A stretch of 64,000 nt of DNA from an uncultured Collinsella sp. (GTDB taxonomy: Bacteria > Actinomycetota > Coriobacteriia > Coriobacteriales > Coriobacteriaceae). Numbering within the stretch: the stretch's first letter is position 1; each line of letters begins with the position of its first letter. Shown piece after piece: positions 42,922-51,995 of this stretch. The stretch is taken from assembly GCA_900541065.1 (NCBI GenBank), contig UQIE01000002.1, forward strand, positions 1-64,000. The letters are read 5' to 3'. The notes beneath the pieces are model-generated. The model saw only the letters and a list, made by a program, of their open reading frames with translations, did no database searches and had not been told where the DNA came from. A program made the translations under genes and the position numbers.

Positions 42922-44802
42922 ATGTGCGGTTTTGTCGGTTTTGTCGGTGGGACGGATAACCAATCCGAGGTGCTCACCAAGATGATGGACCGCATCGTCC
43001 ATCGCGGTCCCGACATGGGCGGTCAGTTTATCGACGGCCGCGTTGCCCTGGGCTTCCGCCGCCTGTCGATCCTCGACCTGACCGAGGCCGGCGCTCAGCC
43101 CATGGCCAATGAGGACGGCAGCGTCGTCATTGTCTTCAACGGCGAGATCTACAACTTCCAAGAACTCCGTTCCGAGCTCGAGGCCAAGGGCTACAAGTTC
43201 CACTGCGGCGCCGACACCGAGAGCCTCCTGCACGGCTACGAGGAGTGGGGCGAGGCCGTACTCGATCGTCTGCGCGGTATGTACGCCTTCGTCATCTGGG
43301 ACAAAAAGAAGAACAAGCTTTTTGGCGCCCGCGACATCTTTGGCATCAAGCCGCTCTACTACTATCCCATGGCCGATGCGGGCGACGGCGCTCCGGGCGT
43401 GCTCTTTGGTTCCGAGATCAAGAGCTTCCTGGACTACCCGCACTTCCACAAGGCGGTCAACAAAAAGGCTCTGCGTCCGTACATGACGCTGCAGTATTCG
43501 GCGACTGAGGAGACCTTCTTCGAGGGTGTCTACAAGCTGCCGCCGGCGCACTACTTTACCGTCGATATCCCGACCGGCAAGATGAACATCGAGCGCTACT
43601 GGGATTGCGATTACTCTGCCGTCGAGAAGCCGTTCGAAGAGTATGTCGATGAGCTGGACGAGGTCGTGCACGAGAGTGTCGAGGCCCATCGCATCGCCGA
43701 CGTCAAGGTCGCGTCGTTCCTCTCCGGTGGCGTCGACTCCAGCTACATCGCCGCTTGCCTCATGCCCGACAAGACCTTCTCGGTGGGCTTTGACTACAAG
43801 AACTTCAACGAGACCAACTACGCCAAGGAACTTTCCGATAAGCTCGGCGTCGAGAACGTTCGCAAGATGATTACCGCCGACGAGTTCTTCGGTGCGCTCG
43901 AGGACATCCAGTATCACATGGACGAGCCGCAGTCCAACCTGTCTTCCGTGCCGCTGTGGTTCTTGGCCGAGATGGCCCGCAAGGACGTTACCGTCGTGCT
44001 TTCGGGCGAAGGCGCCGACGAGCTCTTTGGCGGCTACGCCTACTACGAGGATACGGTCCCGGTGCGCAAGTACAAAAGGATGGTGCCGCTGCCCATCCGC
44101 CGCGCGCTCGGTAACCTGGCGCTGCATATGCCGTACTTCAAGGGACATAACTTCCTGGTCAAGGGTGCCGAGATCCCCGAGAAGTCGTTCCTGGGACAGG
44201 CTCTGGTATGGCCGGAGCGCGAGGTCGACGGCGTGCTCAAGCCCGAGTACAACACCGGCGATGGCGCCTTTGAGCTCGCTGCACCCATCTACGCACGCGT
44301 GAAGGGTCAGCCCGAACTGGTCAAGAAGCAGTACCTGGACATGAACATGTGGCTCCCGGGCGACATTCTGCTCAAGGCCGACAAGATGTGCATGGCGCAC
44401 TCGCTGGAGCTGCGCGTGCCCTTCCTGGACCGCAAAGTCATGGAGTTCGCCGAGCACATTCCCGATCGCTACCGCATCAACGAGAACGGCAACAAGCAGG
44501 TACTCCGCCACGCTGCCAACAAGTCGCTGCCCGATGAGTGGGCCACCCGTCCCAAGGTGGGCTTCCCGGTGCCGATTGTCTACTGGCTGCGCGAGCAAAA
44601 GTGGTACGACTATGTCAAGGAGTACTTCACCGCGCCGTGGGCAAGCGAGTTCTTCAATACCGACGAGCTCATGCACCTGCTCGATCTGCACTTTGCGGGC
44701 AAGGGCGATTTCCAGCGCAAGATCTATACGCCGCTCGTGTTCCTAGTGTGGTACAAGCGCTTCTTTATCGACGAGGACCAGCCCGCTGTTCAGGCTGCCT
44801 AG
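42922..44802 (+). CDS. asnB: Asparagine synthase (glutamine-hydrolysing)
   Basis: 626 residues. The mature N-terminal nucleophile Cys2 is in MCGFVGFVGG (class II glutaminase domain, about 1-220). The synthetase domain has the ATP-pyrophosphatase motif SGGVDSSYIA near residue 270. It makes asparagine from aspartate with glutamine nitrogen, though AsnB-like proteins can also amidate cell-wall precursors. AGAGGGG precedes the ATG. A strong terminator follows. Confidence 0.93.
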   Translation: MCGFVGFVGGTDNQSEVLTKMMDRIVHRGPDMGGQFIDGRVALGFRRLSILDLTEAGAQPMANEDGSVVIVFNGEIYNFQELRSELEAKGYKFHCGADTESLLHGYEEWGEAVLDRLRGMYAFVIWDKKKNKLFGARDIFGIKPLYYYPMADAGDGAPGVLFGSEIKSFLDYPHFHKAVNKKALRPYMTLQYSATEETFFEGVYKLPPAHYFTVDIPTGKMNIERYWDCDYSAVEKPFEEYVDELDEVVHESVEAHRIADVKVASFLSGGVDSSYIAACLMPDKTFSVGFDYKNFNETNYAKELSDKLGVENVRKMITADEFFGALEDIQYHMDEPQSNLSSVPLWFLAEMARKDVTVVLSGEGADELFGGYAYYEDTVPVRKYKRMVPLPIRRALGNLALHMPYFKGHNFLVKGAEIPEKSFLGQALVWPEREVDGVLKPEYNTGDGAFELAAPIYARVKGQPELVKKQYLDMNMWLPGDILLKADKMCMAHSLELRVPFLDRKVMEFAEHIPDRYRINENGNKQVLRHAANKSLPDEWATRPKVGFPVPIVYWLREQKWYDYVKEYFTAPWASEFFNTDELMHLLDLHFAGKGDFQRKIYTPLVFLVWYKRFFIDEDQPAVQAA

Positions 44803-44827
44803 CCTCGGCTTACGAACGCCTGCGCGT

Positions 44828-44852
44828 AACGGCTCCTCCGGGAGCCGTTTTT
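44828..44852 (+). terminator. Terminator after asnB
   Basis: AACGGCTCC (44828-44836) pairs with GGAGCCGTT (44841-44849) around TCCG, followed by T5. Confidence 0.85.
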
Positions 44853-44913
44853 GCGTGGGTGCGTTTCAGTTACTATAAAACCGTCCCTGCCAAATGGCTG
44901 AGAAAGGTGAAAG

Positions 44914-46476
44914 ATGCACCATTCGGATTCCGCGACCGTGACCACGGTCGATACGCTTGCCAAGCTTCTCGATGTGTGCGGCGAGCTGCGCGCATCAGAG
45001 CAGGTTGACGAGCGCGCCGTGACCGGCTGCTCGTTTGATTCGCGCGCGGTCTCGGCAGGTGACGTATTCTTTTGCAAAGGTGCTGCCTTTAAGCCCGCGT
45101 TTTTGAGCATGGCGCTCGATGCGGGCGCCGTCGCATTTGTGTGCGAGGAGTCGCTGGTCGAGTCTCTGGAGCCGCTGGCGCAGGAGAGCGGTGCTGCGAT
45201 GCTGGTTGTTGATAGTGTTCGCACGGCCATGGCCCTGTTGCCGCCGGAGGTCTACGACCGTCCCGACCACGACGTCAAGATCGTGGGCATCACCGGCACC
45301 AAGGGAAAGACCACGGCCGCTTTTATGCTCCAGTCCATCATCAAGGCGGCGGGCGAGTCCTGCGGCATGATCGGCTCGGTGAGTACCGACGATGGTATCG
45401 AGTGCTACGAGAGCACCAACACCACGCCCGAGGCCCCCGAGGTTTGGCGCCATATCGCCAACTGCCGCACGTCCGGTCGCCAGTCCATGGTCATGGAGGT
45501 CTCGAGCCAGGCGCTCAAGTACCAACGCGTCGAGAATCTGCCGTTTGACGTGGCGTGCTTCCTCAACATCGGCCGCGACCACATCTCGCCGATCGAACAC
45601 CCCACGTTTGAGGATTATTTTGAGAGCAAGCTTAGGATCTTTGACCAGGCAAAGACCGCCGTGGTGAATCTGGGCACCGATGAGGTTGACCGTGTGCTAG
45701 AGGCAGCGTCGACGGCCGAGCGCTTGGTGACCGTTGGCGTCGAGCATCCCGAGGCAAGCCTGTGGGCGAGCGATGTCCGCATGCTCGGCTTTAACATCGA
45801 GTTCAACTTGCACGGCATGAGCGCCGACGAGCCCGAGGCGGGGGAGAAGGTCCTGCTGGGTATCGCGGGCGACTTTAACGTGGAAAACGCGCTGGTCGCT
45901 ATCGCCGCTGCGCGCGAGATCGGCATCGGTATCGAGGCTATCAAGAAGGGCCTCTCCAAACTGCGTGTGCCGGGCCGCATGGAGGTCGTGGAGTCGAAGG
46001 ACGGCCGCGTGATCTGCGTCGTTGACTATGCGCACAACCAGCTTTCGTTCCGTTCGCTTTTCTCGTCGGTCAAGCGCGCGTTTCCCGCTAGCCCCGTCAT
46101 TGCGCTGTTTGGCGCCGCCGGCGGCAAGGCGCAGGAGCGCCGCGAGCAATTGCCACGCGAGGCCGCACCGTATTCCGACCTGATGATCTTTACGAACGAG
46201 GATCCAGCTCACGAGGACCCGATGAAGGTCTGTCGCGAGCTTGCCGAGCATGTTCCCGACGATACGCCGAACAAGATCATCCTCGACCGCGAAGCCGCTG
46301 TGCATGCGGCGTTCAAGGCGGCGCGCGAGGAGTACGTCAACCCCGATGCTCCCACCATTGTCTTGCTGCTGGCAAAGGGTGACGAGGAGCTCATGCACGT
46401 GGGCGACGAGTTCGTGCCCATCGAGAGCGACCTTTCGCTGGCCAATCGCCTGATCGATGTTACCCAGTTTGACTAA
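44914..46476 (+). CDS. murE: UDP-MurNAc-tripeptide synthetase (MurE-like Mur ligase)
   Basis: 520 residues. N-terminal MurE domain (CSFDSRAVSAGDVFFCKGAAFK), ATP-binding GITGTKGKTTAAFML near 128, STNTTPEAPEVW, the carbamylated-Lys region (FEDYFESKLRIF) and the C-terminal ligase domain. MurE adds the third residue of the peptidoglycan stem peptide. The amino-acid-selecting motif reads NEDPAHEDP rather than the DNPR typical of diaminopimelate enzymes, which points to Lys or Orn; this specificity is inferred. GAAAGGTG precedes the ATG. Upstream of a HAD gene and murI. Confidence 0.88.
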   Translation: MHHSDSATVTTVDTLAKLLDVCGELRASEQVDERAVTGCSFDSRAVSAGDVFFCKGAAFKPAFLSMALDAGAVAFVCEESLVESLEPLAQESGAAMLVVDSVRTAMALLPPEVYDRPDHDVKIVGITGTKGKTTAAFMLQSIIKAAGESCGMIGSVSTDDGIECYESTNTTPEAPEVWRHIANCRTSGRQSMVMEVSSQALKYQRVENLPFDVACFLNIGRDHISPIEHPTFEDYFESKLRIFDQAKTAVVNLGTDEVDRVLEAASTAERLVTVGVEHPEASLWASDVRMLGFNIEFNLHGMSADEPEAGEKVLLGIAGDFNVENALVAIAAAREIGIGIEAIKKGLSKLRVPGRMEVVESKDGRVICVVDYAHNQLSFRSLFSSVKRAFPASPVIALFGAAGGKAQERREQLPREAAPYSDLMIFTNEDPAHEDPMKVCRELAEHVPDDTPNKIILDREAAVHAAFKAAREEYVNPDAPTIVLLLAKGDEELMHVGDEFVPIESDLSLANRLIDVTQFD

Positions 46477-46583
46477 TGAACCATGATGGCGGCGGCGCCC
46501 TGAGTGCGCTGTCGCCATAAGCGTGTTCCCTCAATCAAAACATGCCGTCCAAGTCCAAACCCTTCTACGTAAACGGAGTAACC

Positions 46584-47495
46584 ATGTCCCACAATACCCT
46601 GCCGACCGTCGCTGAGCTTTCGGGCGAGATGCGCGAGCGCTTGGCCAAGGTCAAGTACGTCTTTACCGACCTGGATGCCACGATGCTTGCACCCGGCTCG
46701 TGCGTGCTGCGCGACAACGACGGCAACCCCTCGACCAAACTCGTCGAGGCCGTCGTGGCGCTCGCTCGCGCTGGTATTCAGGTGGTTCCCACCTCGGGCC
46801 GCAACCGCACCATGATCCACGAGGACGCGCGCGTGCTCGGCCTCAACTCCTACATTGGTGAGATGGGCGGCCTGGTTATGTACGACCTCAAAGCCAACGA
46901 TTGGGAGTATCTGACCGGTGACATGCCTTACGACCCCGCCTGTGGCTTCACGCCGCACCAGGTGATCGAGCAGACCGGCGTGTGCGAGAAGATCCTTGCC
47001 CGCTGGCCGCACAAGATCGAGTACCACAACGACATGTCGACCGGCTACAAATACCGTGAGGTCACCGTCGGCATGCGCGGCGATGTGCCCGACGATGAGG
47101 TCCAGGCCATCCTGGACGAGGCCGGCTGCGGTCTGATCTGGGCTTGCAACGGCCATCTGACTCACCTGTCCAAGCCGACGACGCTCGAGCTCGATCGCGT
47201 CGAGGACGGTCGCGCATTCAACATCAACCCCGCGGGCCTCAACAAAGGCGTCGCCATTGCGCGCTTCTGCGAGCACCTGGGGATCGAGCGCGAGGAGACG
47301 TTGGCGCTCGGCGATTCCGAGTCCGACTTCTACATGGCCGATCACGTGGGCACGTTCTGCCTGGTCGAGAATGGCCTGACGAGCGCCGGCGCGCTCGAGT
47401 TCCTGGCTGCTTGCGAGAACGCTTTCGTTACGCGCGGCAAAATTGTCGACGGTTGGGCGGCGACGGCAGAGCTGCTGGTCGCGGCGCGTTCGTAG
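46584..47495 (+). CDS. HAD-superfamily hydrolase (Cof/IIB type)
   Basis: 303 residues from ATG 46584. HAD motif I FTDLDATMLAPG, motif II TSGRNRTMI and motif IV GDSESDFYMADHVGTF. The cap resembles Cof-type sugar-phosphate phosphatases. Substrate unknown. It lies between murE and murI, 51 bases before murI. Confidence 0.85.
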   Translation: MSHNTLPTVAELSGEMRERLAKVKYVFTDLDATMLAPGSCVLRDNDGNPSTKLVEAVVALARAGIQVVPTSGRNRTMIHEDARVLGLNSYIGEMGGLVMYDLKANDWEYLTGDMPYDPACGFTPHQVIEQTGVCEKILARWPHKIEYHNDMSTGYKYREVTVGMRGDVPDDEVQAILDEAGCGLIWACNGHLTHLSKPTTLELDRVEDGRAFNINPAGLNKGVAIARFCEHLGIEREETLALGDSESDFYMADHVGTFCLVENGLTSAGALEFLAACENAFVTRGKIVDGWAATAELLVAARS

Positions 47496-47546
47496 CGCGG
47501 CGTCGCCGCACGTGGACATGTCTTTTCGAGAGAGACTGGTGAGGTA

Positions 47547-48431
47547 ATGTCCGATATCGAGAATCCGGCAGGCGACACGCGCCCGATTGGCGTGTTCGAT
47601 TCTGGTTTGGGCGGTCTGACGGTTGCGCGCGCGATTGCGACGGCGTTGCCGCACGAGTCCGTCTACTACTTTGGCGACACCAAGCGCTGTCCCTACGGCA
47701 CGCGCACCGAGGATGAGGTGCGCTCGTTTGCGTTGCAGGCGGGTCGTTGGCTTTCGAAGCACGACGTCAAGATTATGGTCATCGCCTGCAACACGGCGAC
47801 CGCTGCGGCCTTGCGTTTGGCCCAGCAGGTGCTCGACGTTCCCGTGATCGGCGTGATCGCGCCGGGTGCCCGTGCGGCGATCAACAGCACCCGCTCGCGT
47901 CGCGTGGGCGTGCTCGCCACCAACCTCACCATTCGCTCGGGCGCCTACACGCGCGCCATTCAGGATCTAGATGCCGGCGTCGATGTATACGGCTGTCCTG
48001 CCTCGAGCTTTGTCGAGGTTGTCGAACACGAGCTTGCCTCGGGTGCACATCTGCAGGAACAGTGGCTTGAGAACGAGGATATCTTCGATACGCCTGCCGT
48101 GCGTGCGCTGGTGGGTGCCACGGTTGAGCCGCTGCGCGACCACGGTATCGATACCGTGGTGCTCGGCTGTACGCATTTTCCGCTGTTGGTGGGACCTATC
48201 CGCCATGCGCTGGGGCCTGGGGTGCGCGTCGTGAGTTCCGCCGAGGAGACCACACGCGAGCTGACCGATATTCTCACGCGCCGCGAGCAGCTGGCGGGCG
48301 ACGCCGCCGAGCCGCAGCATCGTTTTGCCACGACGGCCGATAACATTGCCGAGTTTGCGGTGGCGGGCAGCTTTATCTTTGGTCAGCCGCTTAAGAGCAT
48401 CGAACATATCGATATCGACGAACTGAAATAG
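47547..48431 (+). CDS. murI: Glutamate racemase
   Basis: 294 residues. GVFDSGLGGLTVARAI, first catalytic Cys in VIACNTATAAALRLA near residue 76 and second in VLGCTHFPLLVGP near residue 207. It makes D-glutamate for peptidoglycan. It follows a murE-like gene and precedes rph and rdgB, as in many Gram-positive genomes. GTGAGG before the ATG. Confidence 0.95.
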   Translation: MSDIENPAGDTRPIGVFDSGLGGLTVARAIATALPHESVYYFGDTKRCPYGTRTEDEVRSFALQAGRWLSKHDVKIMVIACNTATAAALRLAQQVLDVPVIGVIAPGARAAINSTRSRRVGVLATNLTIRSGAYTRAIQDLDAGVDVYGCPASSFVEVVEHELASGAHLQEQWLENEDIFDTPAVRALVGATVEPLRDHGIDTVVLGCTHFPLLVGPIRHALGPGVRVVSSAEETTRELTDILTRREQLAGDAAEPQHRFATTADNIAEFAVAGSFIFGQPLKSIEHIDIDELK

Positions 48432-48484
48432 ATGTAAGGCAGCCCCAAAGGCTTCGCCACATCTTTTGCCGAAAGGATATTTCT

Positions 48485-49210
48485 ATGGAGTACATGCAGG
48501 TCAACCGCGCCAACGGCCGTGCCGCCAATGAGCTGCGCCCCGTCAAGCTCACCCGTGGTGTTATGAAGCACGCCCACGGCTCGTGTTTGGCCGAGTTCGG
48601 CGACACGTGCGTGCTGTGCGCCGCCACTATCGAGGAGGGCGTGCCGGGCTGGCGAAAGGGCGCCAAGGCCGGCTGGGTGACCGCGGAATACGCCATGCTG
48701 CCGGCGTCGACCGGCAAGCGCTGCAAGCGCGAGCACGCCAACCGCAAGGGTCGCTCCATGGAGATCGAGCGCCTCATTGGCCGCAGCCTGCGTACCGTTG
48801 TCAACATGAAGGCGCTCGGCGAGTACACCGTCACCGTTGACTGCGATGTGATTCAGGCCGATGGCGGCACGCGTACAGCGAGCATCACCGGCGCCTGGGT
48901 GGCGCTGCACGACGCCCTCGCCATGTGGGTCGAGGCGGGCAAGATCGAGCGCATCCCGCTTATCGGCCAGGTGGCTGCCATCTCCATGGGCGTTGTCGAC
49001 GGCAATACGCTGCTTGACCTCGATTATTCCGAGGACAGTCACGCCGAGGTCGACATGAACCTCGTCGCCACCGACACCGGCGAGATGATCGAGCTCCAGG
49101 GCACCGGCGAGCAGGCGCCCTTCGACCGCAAACGCCTCAACGCCCTGCTTGACCTGGGCGACAAGGGTATCGCCGAGCTCATCGAGCTTCAGCGCCAAGC
49201 CATCGCCTAA
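48485..49210 (+). CDS. rph: Ribonuclease PH
   Basis: 241 residues, full length. NELRPVKLTRGVMKHAHGSCLAEFGDTCVLCAATIEE and the phosphate-binding EIERLIGRSLRTVV are characteristic. It trims tRNA 3' ends by phosphorolysis. AAAGGAT precedes the ATG. A stop-proximal repeat hairpin follows, then rdgB. Confidence 0.96.
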   Translation: MEYMQVNRANGRAANELRPVKLTRGVMKHAHGSCLAEFGDTCVLCAATIEEGVPGWRKGAKAGWVTAEYAMLPASTGKRCKREHANRKGRSMEIERLIGRSLRTVVNMKALGEYTVTVDCDVIQADGGTRTASITGAWVALHDALAMWVEAGKIERIPLIGQVAAISMGVVDGNTLLDLDYSEDSHAEVDMNLVATDTGEMIELQGTGEQAPFDRKRLNALLDLGDKGIAELIELQRQAIA

Positions 49211-49260
49211 CCTGCCAAAAAGGGACAGGTTTATTTTGGTAGGTTTTATCTGCTGAAATG
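49211..49260 (+). repeat. Stop-proximal hairpin, near-copy of 23488
   Basis: CCTGCCAAAA/TTTTGGTAGG (49211-49220, 49234-49243) with GGGACAGG in the loop. It begins at the base after the rph stop codon. Confidence 0.75.
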
Positions 49261-49351
49261 CTGCGTTGAAAGGTCCGATCGCCTGAGAGGGGAGGGGTCA
49301 AGTGCCCAAACGCCCCTCACGCGGCTTGCTATAGAGACAAGGAGGCCAGTT

Positions 49352-49993
49352 ATGGCACTTGAGAAGATCGACATCGACACCCTCGACCCGGCGGCGACCA
49401 TCGTCGTGGCAACCGGAAACGCTCATAAGCTCACCGAGATCGAGGCCATTTTGGGCAAGGTCATGCCCGAGGTGCGCTTTGTGGCGCTCGGCCAGCTGGG
49501 CGATTTTGAGGACCCCGAGGAAAACGGCACGACGTTTTTGGAGAACGCCATCATCAAGGCCCAAGCCGCGGTTGAGGAGACGGGCCTTATGGCCATTGCC
49601 GACGATTCGGGCTTGGTCGTCGACGCACTGGACGGTGAGCCCGGTGTGTATAGCGCGCGCTATGCGGGCGTGCACGGCGACGATGCCGCCAACAACGCCA
49701 AGCTTCTCGTTAACCTGGAAGGCGTGGCAGATGAGGACCGCACCGCGCGCTTTATGAGCGTCGTCGCGCTCATCGACACGGACGGTCTGGTTACCTATGG
49801 CGAGGGCGCCTGCGAGGGCGTTATCGCGCACGAGGGCCGCGGCGATCACGGCTTTGGCTACGACCCGCTGTTCCTGCCGGTCGACACGCCGGGCAAGACC
49901 ATGGCCGAGCTGACGGCGGACGAGAAGAACGCCATCAGCCATCGTTTCCACGCGCTCGAGCATCTGTCCGCCAAGCTGACGGGCGAGGAGTAG
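49352..49993 (+). CDS. rdgB: XTP/dITP diphosphatase (RdgB/HAM1 family)
   Basis: 213 residues. IVVATGNAHKLTEIEAIL, the catalytic FLENAIIKAQAA and ADDSGLVVDAL, then GYDPLFLP...MAEL. It removes non-canonical purine nucleotides. Strong AAGGAGG start. Followed by dtd after three bases. Confidence 0.94.
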   Translation: MALEKIDIDTLDPAATIVVATGNAHKLTEIEAILGKVMPEVRFVALGQLGDFEDPEENGTTFLENAIIKAQAAVEETGLMAIADDSGLVVDALDGEPGVYSARYAGVHGDDAANNAKLLVNLEGVADEDRTARFMSVVALIDTDGLVTYGEGACEGVIAHEGRGDHGFGYDPLFLPVDTPGKTMAELTADEKNAISHRFHALEHLSAKLTGEE

Positions 49994-49996
49994 GCC

Positions 49997-50443
49997 ATGC
50001 GTGCGGTGGTGCAGCGCGTGCTCAACGCCGGCGTGACGGTCGACGGCGAGTGCGTGGGCCGCATTGGACGCGGCTATCTGGTGCTGCTGGGCGTGGGCCA
50101 CGGCGACACGCGCGCCGAGGCCGACAAGCTGTGGGGCAAGCTCCGCGGCCTGCGTATCAACGAGGACGAGAACGGCAAGACCAACTTGGCACTTGCCGAT
50201 GTCGACGGCGAGGTGCTCGTGGTGTCGCAGTTCACGCTGTTCGCCGACTGCCGCCACGGTCGCCGTCCGTCGTTTACGGATGCCGGCGCACCCGATGTCG
50301 CCAACGAGCTCTACGAGTACTTCCTGACGCTCGTCGCCCAGGACGTTGAGCATGTGGCGCACGGCATCTTTGGCGCCGATATGAAAGTCGACCTCGTCAA
50401 CGACGGCCCATTCACCATCGTCCTCGATACCGACAACCTTTAG
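49997..50443 (+). CDS. dtd: D-aminoacyl-tRNA deacylase
   Basis: 148 residues. MRAVVQRVLNAGVTVDG, the catalytic SQFTLFADCRHGRRPSFTDA and the GP motif near the end as NDGPFT. It releases D-amino acids mischarged on tRNA, sensible beside a D-glutamate-making gene (murI). Three bases after rdgB, coupled. Confidence 0.94.
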   Translation: MRAVVQRVLNAGVTVDGECVGRIGRGYLVLLGVGHGDTRAEADKLWGKLRGLRINEDENGKTNLALADVDGEVLVVSQFTLFADCRHGRRPSFTDAGAPDVANELYEYFLTLVAQDVEHVAHGIFGADMKVDLVNDGPFTIVLDTDNL

Positions 50444-50471
50444 GTTACGCGGTTTTACCAAACCGCGTAAC
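50444..50471 (+). repeat. Stop-proximal hairpin, GTTACGCGGTT family
   Basis: A perfect 12-bp stem GTTACGCGGTTT/AAACCGCGTAAC (50444-50455, 50460-50471), beginning directly after the dtd stop codon. The same hairpin follows lysS at 54959. A short T-run is lacking, so it is not a classical terminator. Confidence 0.7.
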
Positions 50472-50503
50472 AACTGGTCATGCGAGGTTGTCGTCTGGTA
50501 CGT

Positions 50504-50527
50504 ATTTGGGACGGGGCTTATTTAGCT
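50504..50527. repeat. Inverted copy of the 17245 intergenic repeat
   Basis: 22 of 24 bases match the reverse complement of 17245-17268. It overlaps the area just before the promoter of the veg-like gene. Confidence 0.6.
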
Positions 50528-50529
50528 AC

Positions 50530-50600
50530 TTGCGTATGGCCACAACAGGGTGCTATAATATTAGAGTTTTGTCTATCTTAGGGGTATTATCCCCTTTTTG
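50530..50600 (+). promoter_or_regulatory. Promoter and leader hairpin of the veg-like gene
   Basis: An extended TG-x-TATAAT -10 (TATAAT 50554-50559) has TTGCGT 18 bases upstream (50530-50535). The leader carries AGGGG/CCCCT with TTTTT (about 50580-50599), a small attenuator-like hairpin before the ribosome site TGGAGG. Confidence 0.6.
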
Positions 50601-50626
50601 AATTGCACCTTCTGGAGGCCCTGTTC

Positions 50627-50923
50627 ATGGAAGAGATGGAAGTCAATCACGTCGACGACATCCACGAGAAGCTGACCGATATGGTGGGCGATCGCGTCAA
50701 GGTTAAGGCCAACATGGGCCGTACCCGCGTCGTCGAGCGCATGGGCACCATCAAGAGCGTCCACCCGGCCGTCTTTATCGTCGAGGTTGACGAGCGTCGC
50801 GGCCGCAAGTCGCGTCAGTCCTACCAGTATATCGATGTCCTCACCGGTCAGGTCGAGCTGTTCGACCCCGAGAGCGGCGAGCATATCTTTACCCCGCTCG
50901 GCAATCAGCTCGAGGAGCATTAA
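50627..50923 (+). CDS. Veg-family protein (DUF1021)
   Basis: 98 residues from ATG 50627 (TGGAGG upstream). It shares the layout of Bacillus Veg: a short helical start, then VGDRVKVKANMGRTRVVERMGTIKSVHPAVFIVEVD, a beta-rich fold. Veg affects biofilm formation in Bacillus; the exact role is unclear. In Firmicutes veg precedes ispE, and here ispE starts two bases after its stop codon, supporting the call. Confidence 0.8.
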   Translation: MEEMEVNHVDDIHEKLTDMVGDRVKVKANMGRTRVVERMGTIKSVHPAVFIVEVDERRGRKSRQSYQYIDVLTGQVELFDPESGEHIFTPLGNQLEEH

Positions 50924-50925
50924 CG

Positions 50926-51822
50926 GTGACCGATCGGTCCCTGACTCTTTCCGCGCCGGCAAAGATTAACCTCTACCTGGGGGTTCATACCGAGCGCGAT
51001 GACCGCGGCTACCACAGGGTCGATTCCCTGATGGCGGCCGTCGGTCTTTCCGATACCGTGACGGTCACGCCGGCGCAGGCGCTGACCGTCCAGACGGTTC
51101 TGGCATCAGATTTTCCCATGCAAAAGAATACGGCGTATCGGGCTGCGGTTGCTATGGCCGAGCATTATGGTCGCGAGGCAAACATCTGCGTGACGATTGA
51201 GAAGCGCATTCCATTGTGCGCCGGCTTGGGCGGCCCCTCGACGGATGCGGCCGCGGTTATTGTCGCCTTGGCAGAGCTCTGGGGCATTGATCGCACCGAC
51301 CCAGCGCTCGACGATATTGCGCGGGGCATTGGTGCCGACGTCCCGTTCTTTTTGCACGCGAGTCCTGCGTTCTACGTAGGTGGGGGAGACGTGCTGGCAA
51401 CTGAGTACCCCGCGCTGCCCGCGACGCCCGTCGTGCTGGTCAAGCCGCGGGAGGCAAGCGTTTCGACAATTGAAGCCTATCGACGTTTTGACGAGGCCCC
51501 GGTGCCTGCGGACAAGCCCGGCGCGATAGCTTCTGCCTTGCGTGCTGGTGATGCCGAGACGGCATATGCACTCATCCATAACAATCTGGGTGTCATTTCC
51601 GCACAGATGGAGTCGCAGATTCAAACGGTCCTCGACTGGCTGCGTAAACAGGACGGAACCGTTGCTGTAGATGTGTGCGGATCGGGTGCCTGCTCGTTTG
51701 CCATTTGCGACACCGCTGCCACGGTCGAAAGGCTTGCCGATGCTGCCCAGCAAAATGGCTGGTGGGCCTGCGCGACTGAGCTTATTCCCAACACGGTTCA
51801 AATCGACGCGCCAAAGAAATAA
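50926..51822 (+). CDS. ispE: 4-diphosphocytidyl-2-C-methyl-D-erythritol kinase
   Basis: 298 residues, GHMP kinase fold: APAKINLYLGV near residue 6 and the ATP loop PLCAGLGGPSTDAAAV near residue 90. It phosphorylates CDP-methylerythritol in the MEP isoprenoid pathway. The ATP loop reads GLGGPSTDAA where most IspE have GLGGGSSDAA. GTG start two bases after the veg-like gene. tRNA-Pro follows. Confidence 0.9.
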   Translation: MTDRSLTLSAPAKINLYLGVHTERDDRGYHRVDSLMAAVGLSDTVTVTPAQALTVQTVLASDFPMQKNTAYRAAVAMAEHYGREANICVTIEKRIPLCAGLGGPSTDAAAVIVALAELWGIDRTDPALDDIARGIGADVPFFLHASPAFYVGGGDVLATEYPALPATPVVLVKPREASVSTIEAYRRFDEAPVPADKPGAIASALRAGDAETAYALIHNNLGVISAQMESQIQTVLDWLRKQDGTVAVDVCGSGACSFAICDTAATVERLADAAQQNGWWACATELIPNTVQIDAPKK

Positions 51823-51871
51823 AAATTTCTCTAGCACGCGGCGAAAATCTTTGTTACTATAGTCGAGCTAA

Positions 51872-51948
51872 CGGGTTGTGGCTCAGTTTGGTAGAGCACT
51901 GCGTTCGGGACGCAGGGGTCGCTGGTTCAAATCCAGTCAACCCGACCA
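51872..51948 (+). tRNA. tRNA-Pro (anticodon CGG)
   Basis: Cloverleaf with acceptor CGGGTTG/CAACCCG, D-arm GCTC...GAGC, anticodon stem CTGCG/CGCAG with loop TTCGGGA (anticodon CGG), T-arm GCTGGTTCAAATCCAGT and encoded CCA. Followed by a strong terminator. Confidence 0.95.
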
Positions 51949-51959
51949 GAGCATGAGGA

Positions 51960-51987
51960 GGGACCGCTTCTTGCGGTCCCTTTTTTT
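51960..51987 (+). terminator. Terminator of tRNA-Pro
   Basis: GGGACCGC/GCGGTCCC (51960-51967, 51973-51980) followed by T7. Confidence 0.9.
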
Positions 51988-51995
51988 AGCTAGTG

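Noticed and set aside
42877..44691. A 604-codon minus-strand open frame
   Set aside because: Antisense to asnB; no recognisable domain.
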